From Phytoseiulus persimilis (taxonomy: Eukaryota; Arthropoda; Arachnida; Mesostigmata; Phytoseiidae): DNA of 64,000 nt. Shown here piece by piece: positions 33,311-46,639 of the stretch (the stretch's first letter is position 1; every line of letters begins with the position of its first letter). The stretch spans positions 22,068,745-22,132,744 of the forward strand of contig CM075102.1 in the NCBI GenBank assembly GCA_037576195.1, read 5' to 3'. The notes beneath the pieces are model-generated. The model saw only the letters and a program-made list of their open reading frames with translations, ran no database searches and was not told the origin of the DNA. The translations under genes and the position numbers were made by a program.

Positions 33311-36300
33311 CGTCATAGCGAATGGGTTGCTTGGCTCCGTGGGGGGCTCGAGGTAATGGAGGCGATTTGTAAAATGAACGACTTTGACGCTCCAACGAGC
33401 TGTCGACCGAAGACGAACTCTCTCCATGGGGGTAGCAAGCGAACCAAGTTGATTAGGAAACTTGAAACTGAAGAAATCCGAAGCTATTTCAGAGCGAAAT
33501 TTCGGCTCACTCGTCCACTCGGTCGGTTTGGCTTCTGTGCCCCCGGCGTCGAAATTCAGTGCGACGGCGATCGGAACGGCTGCGTAATTGTTTCGAGAAC
33601 TTCGGATGTCGGAGCGCATCATCGTCTTCCGCTCTTGCGAGAGATGGCTGGATTGGAGTCAGAGGAGATGTGGAAACTCTGTCCAACTTCCGATGTGAAT
33701 ACTGCCTGGTAGTTAATTGGATCTGCTCCTGAGGCATCCTCGATGGCTAATTCCCGTGAGATTCTCACCCGATGCTAGAAAGTTAGCGTCGTGCGAAGAA
33801 CGGGCCGGAAATCTTGGTGGAAGTTACCGAGAGGAGTGGAGATCACAAGATTTCGTCGAGAGGAGAGTTCCTGAAAGCTCCGTGTGGGGCGGTGGACGAC
33901 GCGCGCAACGGTACGAAACGGGCAATCGAATTAGAGTTCGTTTTTGAAGTTCCAATTCCTCAAAGGTGGCACGAGACTTCGGATGCGGGCAGCCGAAAGG
34001 CAGTGAACGAACGATCGACCAGCCGGCCGACCGGGCAGGGAGCACGCCAGAGAAAATGCGCGTCTGGCTGTGCGTCAAAAGGATCTTTGAGCGCCCGCAC
34101 CAATATCTGACGGCGCCGCATCTCTCAGAACACTTCTCGAATAACTCCGGTCCTCATCAGCCATCTCCGGCGCGCTGAACGTTGATCTCGTTCGAACTCA
34201 CAGACAACATGTTTGACAAATGAACGGACTCTGTCGAGTTCTGTGGAAGCTTTCAGAGAAATTCAGAACTCGAGTTCATAATTCGTACGCTGATTTGAAG
34301 CGGCTCGCGATATCTCCGGACTCATCAAGTATGTGGATGTGTGTTCTCAACCAGGTCGGATAAGGAGCCAGCAATGCTGCCAGGCCATCCCGAGCCCTGC
34401 AACGAGATTGACACTAATTCGTGACTATGTGCACGCGGTCACGGCAGCCGATAGCCTCCCTGGTCGGCGGAGCGCAGCCAGAGCTTCGACCGGGGTTCCT
34501 GGTAAAACGGGATCTGGGCGCAGAGAATTCAGACAGCGGACACCTTCGCCCAACCCACCCACCCATCCGATTGGAGGCCTTCGAAAACGTGCACTTTTAA
34601 AATGCGTGCAAATTGATTTTGAGCGAATCGTTACGAATCACCCAGCGTTCTAATTAGTCAGTGAGGGGCACGCGACTCCCGACCGAACGGCTTTCGAACG
34701 AAACGCAGTCAAGCACAGTTCGGGCTGTCAAAACAAAAATCATTTTTTCTCTTCCTCTTCGCGTTGATGAATTGAGCATGCACAAGTTACAAGTTCCACA
34801 CCGCCGTCGCCGCCGATACCGCCACCGCGTCCACGACCAGACACGTGCGCAGGAACCGAAGATGGCAAATATGAGATTATGGTCGTGATTGCTTTCGTGG
34901 AGCATTGGTACTTTCTGCTGTTCACGTTTTCGCCCTCAGAACATCACCTCTGGATGGTGCTCGATTGATTCGGGATTTCAAAAACCAGTACAGGACGACT
35001 TCTTCCCCTTCGATATCGAGAACTTCACCTTGCAAACGGGGTCGACGAGATGCGTCGACTCGTTTGTCTCGGTGCCGAGATTCATTCCCGAATCGAGCGT
35101 CTTTGTCGTTTGGTGTTCCCGGCGCAGCTCCAAGAGGAGTACCAACCGAAAAACGTCGTGTTTATGCCACGTCGGCGAAAGTGCGCGAGATTCGAACACG
35201 TAGTTCGGGAGGCCTGAAACAATTTTGTCTCGTCACACATAACTCGTCGACCAATTATTCAACACAAGAGATGACTTGCTCGATATCATGTTTCTACCAA
35301 CGTTTCCATCAGGCTATCAAGGCGGTAGATGCTGTAGAGTCGTGGTTGTGGCTCGGAATCCTGTTTGAGCTGAGGGCGGCACTCGCGACCCTTGACCTTG
35401 ATCTGATGACTCTATCTCCGAGAGGATATCTTCCCATCTTAGCGGTTTCTAGTCTTGTTCATTATTTACATACGCCTCACCTACGAGCGCCCTGGACAGA
35501 CGTAGTGCGGGGAGAGATCATCGATCGGAATCCAGCAAGCTACGTTTCCGGAAGCGCGGGTCGAGTTTTTCCCACAAAAACTTCAAAACATGCAGCAGGT
35601 GACGAGGAGGCTGTACCGGTGTGTCCGCTGGCTGACTCGCCACATCCGAATAGCCGAATTCACCTTCGTATCGGTCGGTACTACCCTTGAGCACTGGGTG
35701 GCTCCGGGCCGGGATCAGACATCCAGTGCTGAAGACAGTTGAGCATGTGCACGTCCGAGCCCTCGTTTAGGATAGATCAGGCTCGCTAGTGTGGAGGAAG
35801 CGCGAAGCTCACAATCGATGCGGAATCATTGAAACGAGCTCTGGAAAGTAACGCTTGAGATATACGACACTGAGAAGCCGCGGGTACCTCGAATCGTCGC
35901 GGCCAACCTTCCGAATGGTTCATCAAGAGGCGGAAATCGATGTTGATTGAGAGCTCAACCAGGGGCTGGACCCTGTCGTCGGCCACAACTTAACCACCGG
36001 GAGGACGACGGCTCCGACTACCGGTCGAGTTAAATATGTTTGACCACAGTCTGAGACTGTTTGGAGACAAACAAGGGTGAGCACTCTAATGACAGGACAC
36101 CAGCTTCCGCGCTGAGAACACCTCTTAGCGGTCACGCAACTTGTTTGTTCTGGGTGACCTTCTTCAGCGGCAGCAGCCGTTGCCCCATCGACGGATGGGG
36201 CAGAGCGGATACGAGCGATCGCGTTTCCGCTATCCCTCGATTCCGAAGAAATCTCGCTCCCCAGCCGCTGGACGCCCGGGGCGTACGAGGCACACGATTG

Positions 36301-39300
36301 AGAGGACGCAAACTCGGTTCCGGCATTGAATCTATCGCTCATCCGCGGAAGCTTCTTTCCCGGATGGTTCGGAGTTCCGGAGAACGTCGTCATGAGCTCC
36401 ATGCTGGCTTGTCCGCGCCCCGGTCGACACTGTGAGTGGCTCGGCGAGGCTATCAGCGAATGAGATCTTCGACGAGTAGGTCAAGAAAAATGCTTGTGAC
36501 TCTATAGCTCCCCCGCTTCGACGTTTCCGCGCTGGCGAATGTTCCCACGTCAAGTCGAGAAGACTCGCTCGAGCATCAGTTCCTGCCGTCCGTGAAACGT
36601 CCGAAGAGTTCGTGAGCGGCTCGAGGGGAGCTTCTGAAGTCATTGGGCTACCGTTCGCTGTCGCCGAAGAAGCTTTTCAGCGAGTCGGGACTTCCCACCT
36701 AGACATCGAGTCTCTCGAGAAGTATTCATTAGACGAGATGCCACCAAAGCGATACGTGCCCGAGACCCCAACCCTTCCGGGACGTAATGTTATGAGTCAC
36801 AACCCGGTGATCGGCCTTTTGAACTGCGACAAAGCCGTTATCCGAATGCTCAGACTGGATGGATTTCGAAAATTTGAAAATCTCGGGCGGCGGAGCCGAT
36901 TGTCGACTCGAATCCTGGAGAAGTTCCCAGCAACAGATGGGACTGTGTTTTCGAGCCATTCCAATGCATCGATTATCCGACTTAACGCCAACTCCCTCCG
37001 GCAGAATATTCCTCGAACCCCTCGAACTCAGGTTGCTGTTTGGCTCTGTATCGGTTAGGGAAAGCAGTCGTTGGTCGTGCATTCAGGAACGATCGAGACC
37101 CCATCGCCAGATTCATTAGACGGGGTTCCCGATGCTGCTGTAATGGCCGGATGTTTCAGAGCTGAGAGCCGGCATTCAATAAGAGTTCAGTTTCAGGCCC
37201 GATCTTACCCCTCGGTCGTGAGGTCGAAACCTTCAGAAAGTCACGACGCAACAAAAAGTTCAACTCATTCACGTGGGAATCTCCTCGGGCTGAGAGCTCG
37301 CTGTGCAGGAGCTGCCACAGCAGTTGAGGTTCAAACGGCACGCGACGACGGAATACGCATCAAAACGGCCTATCTGTATTCAGTGGAGTGTGTTATTTAA
37401 ATCTCTCTTCGATTCTGGAGCAGGTGGACGTTCCAACTCGTTTCAGGGAACGACGACAGTCCAACGCGTCGACACAACTTGATGGAGAGCGCTCGACGAG
37501 GACGACAACGTCTGATGCCGAGGCTAAGACATGGGGCGAGCGACCGCTGCGATCTGATTGAAACGTGTCGAAATGCCACCCGGAAGCTGGCGCCACATCA
37601 ATATCAAACCAATCGGATGAAACGGCTGACCAGACAAACAAACGAGTCCCGGTTCTTCACACCAGGACCGAATATGTTCCGGGCAAGCGATGATCAAGAT
37701 TCGGATCCCGCGCCGTAATGTTCTCACCGCGAACGATGTTCTCTCGACTCGATCACTGAGCTTCCCCTCCGGGATCGGGACCCGGGGCTTCGATCTCGAG
37801 ACCTCTGAGCCTGAACGCGGTCCGTTTTTGCCGAGTCGCGAATCGCGCACGAACATGTCTATTGAAACGTGGGTTCGTATCCAGCGGGCCAACCCTTCTG
37901 AACACTATTCGCTCAAGATGCACCAACCCGGGCGCAGCTGTTTTTACGTCGCTTTACAGTTCGCCACACCACCGGAACCCTTCGTAGTATCTGTCTCCGG
38001 TGTTCTGTCGCTCGAAGAAACGGATCACTCGGCTCGTACGTTCATCCATCCACCCGACCAACCGTCGTCCGTCCGTTCGCTCGGGCGGCCAGGAGGACGT
38101 CTGGTATGCCCCGCGACCGCGGTTAGGACCTCCTTCTGACAGGAAGCGTACGATGCGCCGGCGCGTCGTTCCGCTCTACAGCGCTCAAGATTCCAGAGTA
38201 GCGGGCGCTCGTAGGCGATGAGCGTGTTCAGGTGTGCGAATCAAGATTACGAATTACGGTCATATGAGCGTCCATCTATCTGTTCGGATGTATGAACCCG
38301 AACCGTAGCTTGTACTGCAGCTGGTCGGAAGCTGAGTTCCGCCGGCGCGAAGTGCGCGCCTCCGCTTCTTCTCCTAATTTTCCGTTGCTCCGCGCGAGCT
38401 CACAGCCCAGTTCAGTCGGGTCGGGAGTGCGCGAACTTTGGAACTCGCCGACAGAGCCCGGACCGCGAGATTCGAGCCGCTGGGATAGGATCGATCGCGC
38501 CGAAACCATCGAAAACGATCGACGCGGGTACGTCTGGTTCGGACTGGACATAGTTCGAAAGCGCCCGCTCGTTCGAGAAGTTCATAGACACGACGTTGTA
38601 CGTCCCGCAGAAAGCGGCGGTGCTCGGTCGGGAGTAGTTTATATCTGCAGAGTATCTCAGGTGCATCTTCTACCCCCGCTGGGGCCACTTTGCTGTGCGC
38701 GGGGGTTTTCGACACGCAGAAATTACAGGAAGAACACAGGAAGGGAAGCGGCCAGCAAAAGAAACTGCCGGCAGGCAAACTAGGCGGTCAGCTAGGCCGG
38801 CCGGTCTGTCGGGCGGCGGTATCTGAGTCAGAGATATAACCTGGGGCTGCCACTAGTAAAGCCGTTACACCGCACACCCGGAGCACCGATCCCGTGAGAG
38901 AGTGCTCGGTTTCCTCCTAGGTGACGTCCAAGTCGGCCTTTCAAGCGCTTGCCAGGGAAGTTTGCCGATTTTGTCCATTTATTGCTTGCTGCGGTTTCTC
39001 TCACTCTTTCGTGATTGCATCCTCCGAGTCGATCACGGGTTCCTCATCAACCATCCATGCGGTTCCCTTCGAAGATGCTCACCGAGCCAAATGATCTTCT
39101 TCCGGACCTTCCTCTGACTCCTTGATGAAGTTCGAATAGGGCAATCTGGGCGACTGCCCGCTCCACCGCGGCACCGTTCCCGCACGGTTCTCCATGTGAA
39201 TGAACGTAACTTTTCAAGATTCTCATTGTAAGTAGGAGAAGTCGGAGCAAAGCGCGCCCGATGATGATCGCAAACACCTGCTACCGTCCCCAAGCCGCCG

Positions 39301-41000
39301 CCGCCTCCGCTAGCCGTCGAGCTGTTTCGTCAGATGCCGACCTCATAGAACTCATTATTCGGAGGTTTTGCGGAGGAGAAACCGATACACCGGAGGCCTT
39401 CCCTCTCGAGATGCCAGATTGAAGGCAGGGCTCGAGCGCACGAGCCCGAAATTTTCCGAGCCGGAGGAAGCGTTCGATCACGTGAGGGGCTTTGTGGACG
39501 ACGCTCTTCTGGACATGACATGGTTCCAGTGCGGCAACCGCGACTGGATCTGCTTCTGCACGCTTTGGTGAGATGACGATGAGCACTGCTGATGACGACG
39601 ATAACGCGTCACCTGGATCTGGCTGGCTGTCTAGCTTCGGCGGGCGAACGAAATCTGCTCGACTGGGGGCGGATACATCGCGTGAGGTTAAGACCCTGAA
39701 GCACAGTACGTATGCCTGGAGGAGCTAGCTTTGGTTAACGCCGGCCGAGACAGGTGACAGAGCGACCACGCTCGGTCGAACGAGCGTACGTACGTACTCG
39801 CCGTCGTTCGTACGTTCAAGAGCACGCCTCCGTGAACCTGTTTCATATTTGTATGATCACTGTCCGAGCCCTCTATTACTTCGACCGGAGCTCGTGGAAT
39901 GCCTGGACAATCGGACACTCCAGGAATCTGGGCCTGTCGCCGGCGAACCGAACGGGCCGAACTAGGTTTGGGAGGGGAGTGAATGGACTGTCGGACGATG
40001 CTCCCGTGGGATATTTGTGCGTGAGGCCCCGGGGTTGAATCGATCGCAATAAGACAAGACGTAAAAGACCGGCTTAAGCGACTTCGACGAGCCAGTCGTT
40101 CGGGCGGGCGGTCGGTCGGCCGTCCGTCGAAAGCATGCATACCGGTACGTTACGCTGCGTTACGGCTTAGACTACAAGGCGCGGCATTCTCATTCAAGGC
40201 AGAAATCGTACATCAACCATCCCAGTGTTATGGCGTTTGCTGCAAGGCGATTAAGTGCCTGAGAACCGTTCACTTTGGACATGGTGTGCGGGAATGGAAA
40301 CTGCCGAATCAGACAGTGAGCCTCGCCGGCTCCGGAGGCGCCAGCATTTTATTCCGGGAGACTCTGAAGCTCCCGAAAATCTCCGTGAAAAGCGGTCGGG
40401 ACATCATGAACCCTTTCCGGGGCTCGACTTCTGGACAACTAGAGTCGATGCGGGTCGCCGTACCTTTCCTCGGTCCGTGGCGTACATCAAACCCGTGCAG
40501 ATGGACTGGGTGAAATGTGGGTTAACCGAACTGGATTTACTGCGCCGGCATAAAACGAGAATAACTTTCTCGACGGAACTGTGGACGACCTGAGCCAAAG
40601 AATGGATGCGAATTTCGGGTTTTGTGAAAAAGTGGAACAAAACTCTAGCCAAGGTCAAGTTCGTATCCGTTCGCTGGCAGCTGGAACGTGCGTTCGTTCC
40701 GTCCGTCATTCCATCCATCGAAGAATGTGAGATTCAGAGGAAAATGCATTCAACGCGATTTTTATTTCGGCAACCCGCTGGAGAAGTCATGGGACCCGTC
40801 GAGAAACTCTGGAAAAAGCTTTGTATTACGACTGTGATCCGATTTTCACACTGAAACCGCCGAGGACCGAAGTTAGATGAGTGGGCGATACGAGACTCGT
40901 CGAGCAGCGGAATAGATGAGAAGGAGACCTCAACAATAACTGATTCGACGGAGTCAATAAAAGGCTGATGTTTTATTCGCAGCGGGTTGGCTGGCTTGTC
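33311..41000. other. No gene recognised
   Basis: The stretch has many four-base steps such as CGTA repeats at 39785-39795 and GGTCGGTCGG near 40108, and several chance-length open frames. The longest plus-strand one (34905-35690) begins at a non-ATG codon and matches nothing I know. AATAAA occurs near 40957 without an identified gene before it. Confidence 0.4.
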
Positions 41001-41009
41001 TTCCGTTCG

Positions 41010-41082
41010 AGGTGTAGCTCAGCTCGTGAGTGGCTGGCTCCGAGCAGCGAACCCCGGTGAGTCTCCCGCTCGAGTCCGGGCG
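41010..41082 (+). other. tRNA-like sequence, possible SINE head
   Basis: TAGCTCAG at 41015-41022 resembles a pol III A box, and GCTCGAGTCC at 41068-41077 resembles a B box. The latter sits inside a four-base T-arm stem (CCCG/CGGG). No acceptor stem pairs, so this is not a working tRNA gene. A tRNA relic or the head of a tRNA-derived SINE is possible. Confidence 0.3.
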
Positions 41083-44000
41083 CTCGTCAAACTCCTCCCA
41101 CTCCTGAGTTCGCGGCAGGAGTCACGCGAGCATGGATCAGGATGAATTTCTGAGCAGGATGCTGTGAAGTGTTCTATGCTCTCATCTGTGCGCCCTCGTA
41201 CGGCTAATTAGGTCCTTCATCTGCATGTCCTGTGTTACTCGTACGCGGCCACTTGAGCTCGGATTCGTAGGACTAGTTTTCAGGCCAAGTCCGACGAGCT
41301 GACGCAGATCCTGTTCCGCGACCGGCTCGGCCGATTGAGCCATCGATCGAGCAGTGGAAAGCAAGAGTTCACTTGTGCCCCTAAACGACGACGCCGCGGC
41401 GTCGACTTCTGTGAAGGTGAGAGATCCAGAGAGAATCGGACACATCTGTGAGGTTGGAGAAGCGTCAGTTTTGACACGTCTGTCCGGATGCGACGGGACA
41501 GCATTCACGAGGCATCGGGATACCGGGTTCTTGGTTTGGTTATACGGCGTCGACAGAATAAAAGCGATAAAACAACGATCTATCTGTTTATATCGTTCGA
41601 TATAGTTGCATACAAAGCCCAAGACGAATGGCATGGCACGGCAGTGCCCTCTCGGAGTTGACTACAGCAGTCTAGACCTTTTTACCTGTTCGTTCTGCTC
41701 GTAAATCGCCTTCGGGCTGGCTGCCGGTGGCCCGTCTCGCTGGCTCTATCCCGCATCCGAACTCAGCCCTCTGTCTGTGCTGGCCGCTTGTCGAGCTGGA
41801 ACTCATATGATTGCTCTGCCTTCAAAGCGGACGGTCGCGGTGTAAGGTTCCGAGGCGGTCGAGTCGAGATGAAATCCTCGAGTTCGTTGAATTGAATTCC
41901 TCAATGTCACTCCGTACTAGCTCTGCTAGTCTTGGCCCCACGGTAGATAAGCCGTACTGGACCAAAGCCTGGCCTGCGCCAATTAAGGACAGCTGCATCA
42001 CAAGATCCATGAGGCGAAGGTGGGCTAAGGAAGTTGCCATTTCCGTAGGCCATAGCCCGGAGCAGGAGTTGCCGCCGCCGCCTTCATCGCCGTTGTCGTT
42101 GCCGCCAGAGCCGGGTCCGCACTAATTTGTAGAGCAAATCGTGAACGAAAAAGGGATTTTCGTATGAGGATGGATCGGAGGAGAGAAGTATCATTCTCGA
42201 TCATGGTACCGAATCGATCTCGACCAATCGGTTTTCGGTTTGCTGTTTCTGACGTTCCTCCTCCAGATCTCGTAGACGGTCAGCTGTAATGAGCGCGCTA
42301 GGGTTCGCGCATCGGACACAACGGCAGCGACAACAGCAAACAAAGTTGGTCATTCACGGTGGAATGCTTCTGAATGAATCACGCACACATCGGTGATTTT
42401 GGCAGACAAACGACGACGCGTATACAACGTTCAGGCATTACCAGTGATAGCTCGCGAAGTAGTCGTACAAACACCCTCATCTTGTGACACCTGTTACTTC
42501 AGGACGCCCACTGAACTTCTTCTGAAAGAGCTGAAACTAGTGGCACGTTAACTGTCACTCGTCCGTTCGCGTTCAAGTGGATGGACGCGTCTTCTGTCGT
42601 AGGCAACCGCTCACCTGCACTGTTCACTTAGGGTTTAGACCTACAGTCGGTCAACGCTGGGAAACTTTGTTTTGGAGCCTTCTTTGGCTGCTGTTGTTGA
42701 TGTGGCTCCTGCGTACCATGCCAGGTATGCCTGCGCCACACCAGGTCGCCGTATGGCGACTCATCTCCTTCGACGAGGGAGAAACGTGGGAACCAAGCGA
42801 CTGAGTATCTTCGGATTTTTTCGACTAAAATTAACATTCAGGTTAATTTTATTGAGGCTTCTTTCGAGCATTGGTGACCGGCGGTGTTCCGAAGTCGCGG
42901 GGTTTCTGATATGCTGCGCTCGCGGAGAACAAACCAACTCTCAAGTCTCGACTCACGATACATGGTTCTCGAATCTTCCCCCAGTAAATACCGATTTCTA
43001 CGCGGAACAGTAGGCCCCCCGGGTCCGCACTGCTCAGACGACAAGGAAATTCGTGAATTTGAGAACTCAGACCCTTCGAGGTTGCGAACGCGCAAGGTTC
43101 GAACGGATTCGCCCGAGAAAGTCTCCTCTGTGCTTCAGAGCTCACTTCGGGACATGGGCAGCAGCGCCGAAAGCCACGACAAATCGGCGACAACTCTCCG
43201 AAATCGAGCCCAATAAAGCGCTTCGGGTTCTAGTCAGAGTGTGTGACTACGTTATCTCATCAAGTGCAGGGAATCCGATGTAACAACACGCTCGGTCCCA
43301 ACCTCGTTCTCCCACACCGACGCCGTGGGTCCTAATCACAGTCTCGATTTCTCCCCGTGTGTTTTATGCTTTTATAGCTAGATTAGTCCGGCATTCGCCT
43401 CCATCGCTCACTCGCTCGGACACCGAACAGGGAGGTCAGCCGAGGAATCTCTCGAATCGATCTCTGTGAGGATTTCGCCCTCAGTACAGACCGAAATCGA
43501 CGAAAGATGGCGCCGATTGGAATCTCGTCTTGCGTAAGCGCTGTGGACGACAACCCCCATCTCGTCGTTAGTACATCCGTAAAACACGGTCTGGGACGAG
43601 AACCCGGTGAGTTCCTCGCGCCGTTTCGGAACAGGGTCCTACATGGAAATCAGGACCCGGTTGAATTCGATCGACGGCTTCAGGGAGGCTGGCCGCGGTT
43701 CCGAATGGCCCGGAGAAATCATCGCGTTCTGGCAGCGTCCGAGCAACGAGCACGCGCAACGGTTTGTCCCGGGAGATCCAGGCGCGAGCCTTCTAGCTTC
43801 CGCAGTGGCCACTGGGTCACGCGGCAGCAGTCAGAAAGTCGATTTTCAGCATCTTTGCCTGCCTGCCTGCCCGCTCCGATCGAAGTTTGAATCTCGGCGC
43901 GTGGCCGAACATCTGCGCCGGCTGCAAAGTCTTCACAGCGCAGGATAGACCGACGGACGATCGAATGAACGGACGGTGGGTCGAAGTGACTGACTGACAC

Positions 44001-45940
44001 AGGCAGAAGGACAGACAAACCCCGTAGACAACGTAGACGGCCGCGATAGCGTTCGTCGTAGACGATCGAGCAACCCGGCCACTGAGCGAGTAACCGACCG
44101 AGCGACCGTCCGGCGGACAAACGGAGGGACGCGCCGGCGATTCGATGGGCCGTTAGACTTCACCTCACTCGGCCTCGACTCCAGACTCGCCGATGCGATG
44201 CGGAACTTTTTGTTAGAAAAAAAAACGTCACACACACAGGGCGGAGAAAAGTTAATTGGACTGTATCCGATGGTGGCTATCATAATAGCGACGTGGTCGC
44301 TGTCGGGATCTAGACCGAGTTGTGATTGGGACACCTGAGTTGGTAAGGTTTCTGCTGGACTTCTCTGTGGAATGTTGTTCGATCCGAGGAGTCGAAGTTT
44401 CTAACTCCTCAATCCGAGGAGTCGCATCGTCGATGTGCTTTCGAGGAGTCGACAGATGCAGCCTTCCCGGTTTCCAGAGGCCTAGGCGCCGTAATGATGG
44501 CGTTAATCTTCTCGAAATCTGCAGTGTTTGAAGTTTAGTGCGAGGATGAAACAAAAGGCGACATTAGATCAACATTACGAAATGCTGAATCAATGGACTC
44601 ATCAAGGAACCCGCAGCGAGGCAACGCCCGATTCCGCCGAGCGATCGTCTTACACACGGCGCAGACAAAAAGTCTTCAATGAAGTCATGTCGAATGTCTG
44701 AGAAGCGAGCCGCGTGTGTCGCGTGGCTTTCTTCTGTGAGACTCCACTCGTGATGTTTCGCAATATTCGCTCCGATCGTAGATGATAGGTGAGCGCGTGC
44801 CTGGCCGTAGCTCACCCATAGTGGGCGTCTTCCGAATCGCATGCCCCAAGCCCTGGCGGGAGAAGGTGATCTAGCATTTCAGGTGATCATTGACGGCCTC
44901 GACCAGAAGTACGGAAAATATTTCGACAGGCTCGAGGGAGAAAATTAGCCGCAAGGAATTATTGGAGTCAACCGAGGTCTAGGGGAAGATCGGATTCGCG
45001 GAGGATTGGTCTCGAGTATCGGAGGATTCTTCGTCATCTTCGGTTTTTCTAGTGGGTATTATCATTATGACGCCCTCGCTCCAGCTGAAATTCACATCAT
45101 TCTTCGTGGTGCATGCATTTTTCCCAATGGCTCCTCAATATTCTCCACCATCAATTTCCCTCTTTCCCGCGCTCCCGTTTCCGTTTGTGAATAATAGAAT
45201 CTCCCTTTTGCTAGTTGCTCCAACCCAAGAAAACAGGTCCTGAGCTGTTCGGTGAGCCCAGTGAGCGAGCGAAGGCGAGAGATGCTCGCAGGCTCAAAAT
45301 ATTTTGGTCGAACACCGTTTCGAGTAACAGTGAACGACGAGATGGACGGATGATGAGCTACAAATATTCGAAATGAAGTCGAAGACATTAAACTGTCGAA
45401 GTGCGGGACCACCCCGACGCTTTCCGGGAAGCTTGAGCCCTTCTACAGGTTTGCGCGCTTCTGTGAGATTCGCTGTGGCTCCATACAACAACCCGTATGA
45501 AAGCGAATGACGCTTTAGCCGCTCAGTGAGTGAGTCGGATCGTCAGTCAGTCGAATGAAGACTTCACTCAATTGAGACACTTTTCAAATTTGCATCAAAT
45601 CAAGCAGCCGGAGGTCTGCTCCCGCGTCCGCTCAGAACCCTCGAGTCACTTTGAAGAAGTAAGAGACATCGAACTAACGACTTCTCACAGCGGAACCGCT
45701 AAACTCAAAAATTAGATCGAGCCTCCAACCCATACGACACGGGAGAGACCAAACACAGGTTGCTGACTCCGGCTTCCTTTCTCGCTGCGTTTCTGAGATC
45801 AGATTTGGTCAGAGGCAACCAGATTTGTTCTGCTTGAGAAATTCCGGCGCCGGTTAGGAAGTTCGGAGGTCCGTCCCTTGCTGAAAATCTCAGTGACTTC
45901 CCTCGAATGGTTTCGTTCCCTTCCGATGAAGAACTGAGGG
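41083..45940. other. No gene recognised
   Basis: Simple and short-period repeats recur, for example GAGGAGTCG three times at 44387-44455 and GCCTGCCTGCC near 43860. One plus-strand frame at 42577-42804 contains a short hydrophobic run rich in Leu and Trp but has no other support. Confidence 0.4.
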
Positions 45941-45947
45941 TTTCATC

Positions 45948-45968
45948 GGGAAGGGGAGGGAGGGGGGG
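45948..45968 (+). other. G-quadruplex motif
   Basis: Four G runs of 3, 4, 3 and 7 bases are separated by only 2, 1 and 1 bases, which is a tight fit to the G-quadruplex rule. Confidence 0.75.
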
Positions 45969-46603
45969 AGCTCACGTTCCACGAAGGGCATGAAATTCCT
46001 AGAAGCCAACATCTATCATAACCGTGAAGGCTTGACTGTCTCTTTCTCGGTCAGAATCGGAGCGAGACACTTCGATACAGAGCCATTACAATCGAATGCA
46101 TACACTGATTTTACGTCACGTCAAACGTCCAGCTGCAGCGCGACGGGAGGTCCGGGCTGCGGTCGGCTCTCTTATCGAATCTCAGCCCTAGACACCCATT
46201 GACATTTAGAGCTTTCAGGCAGACGCTTTTCGCTACCGTGCTACCTGGTTATTAGACAACTATTTCAAACTGGGGAAAATATCGACAGCGACCCGATCCG
46301 ACCGAGCCTAAGGATCCGAGCCGCGGATCAGAAGGACGTCGGTAACGAAGACTTCAGTGATGAAGGAGGGAAACAGACGCTATGTTTGGGACAATGGTAA
46401 TACCGCAGTCCAAACGGCCGTACTTCTTTGGTTCGCTGTCTCGCGGTCGCTTGCCAGAACAAACCCCGGGTATTAAAGAGTGTATTTGTATCTACGGATG
46501 TTTATTGGGTGGTCTCCCTGCTCATTTGCTGCGCCACCGGCAGCAAAATGTCAGCCCAAACAGTCCCGAATGAAAAATCGTTTTGACGAGGAGACTGGAT
46601 TTG

Positions 46604-46635
46604 ACTGACGGACGGACGAACGAACGAACGGACAA
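46604..46635 (+). repeat. Four-base microsatellite (GACG/GAAC)
   Basis: Tandem GACG units pass into GAAC units and back. Other short tetranucleotide tracts of similar make-up lie at 39785, 40108 and 43860. Confidence 0.7.
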
Positions 46636-46639
46636 GTTT

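Noticed and set aside
32748-33395. 215-codon minus-strand open frame
   Set aside because: High-GC region next to CG tracts, low-complexity composition and no domain or splice support.
36480-37058. Plus-strand open stretch of about 190 codons
   Set aside because: Protein-like in places, but there is no start context, splice site or family match, and the length is within reach of chance for six frames over 64 kb.
41010-41082. Functional tRNA gene
   Set aside because: A-like and B-like boxes are present, but there is no pairing acceptor stem or anticodon arm.
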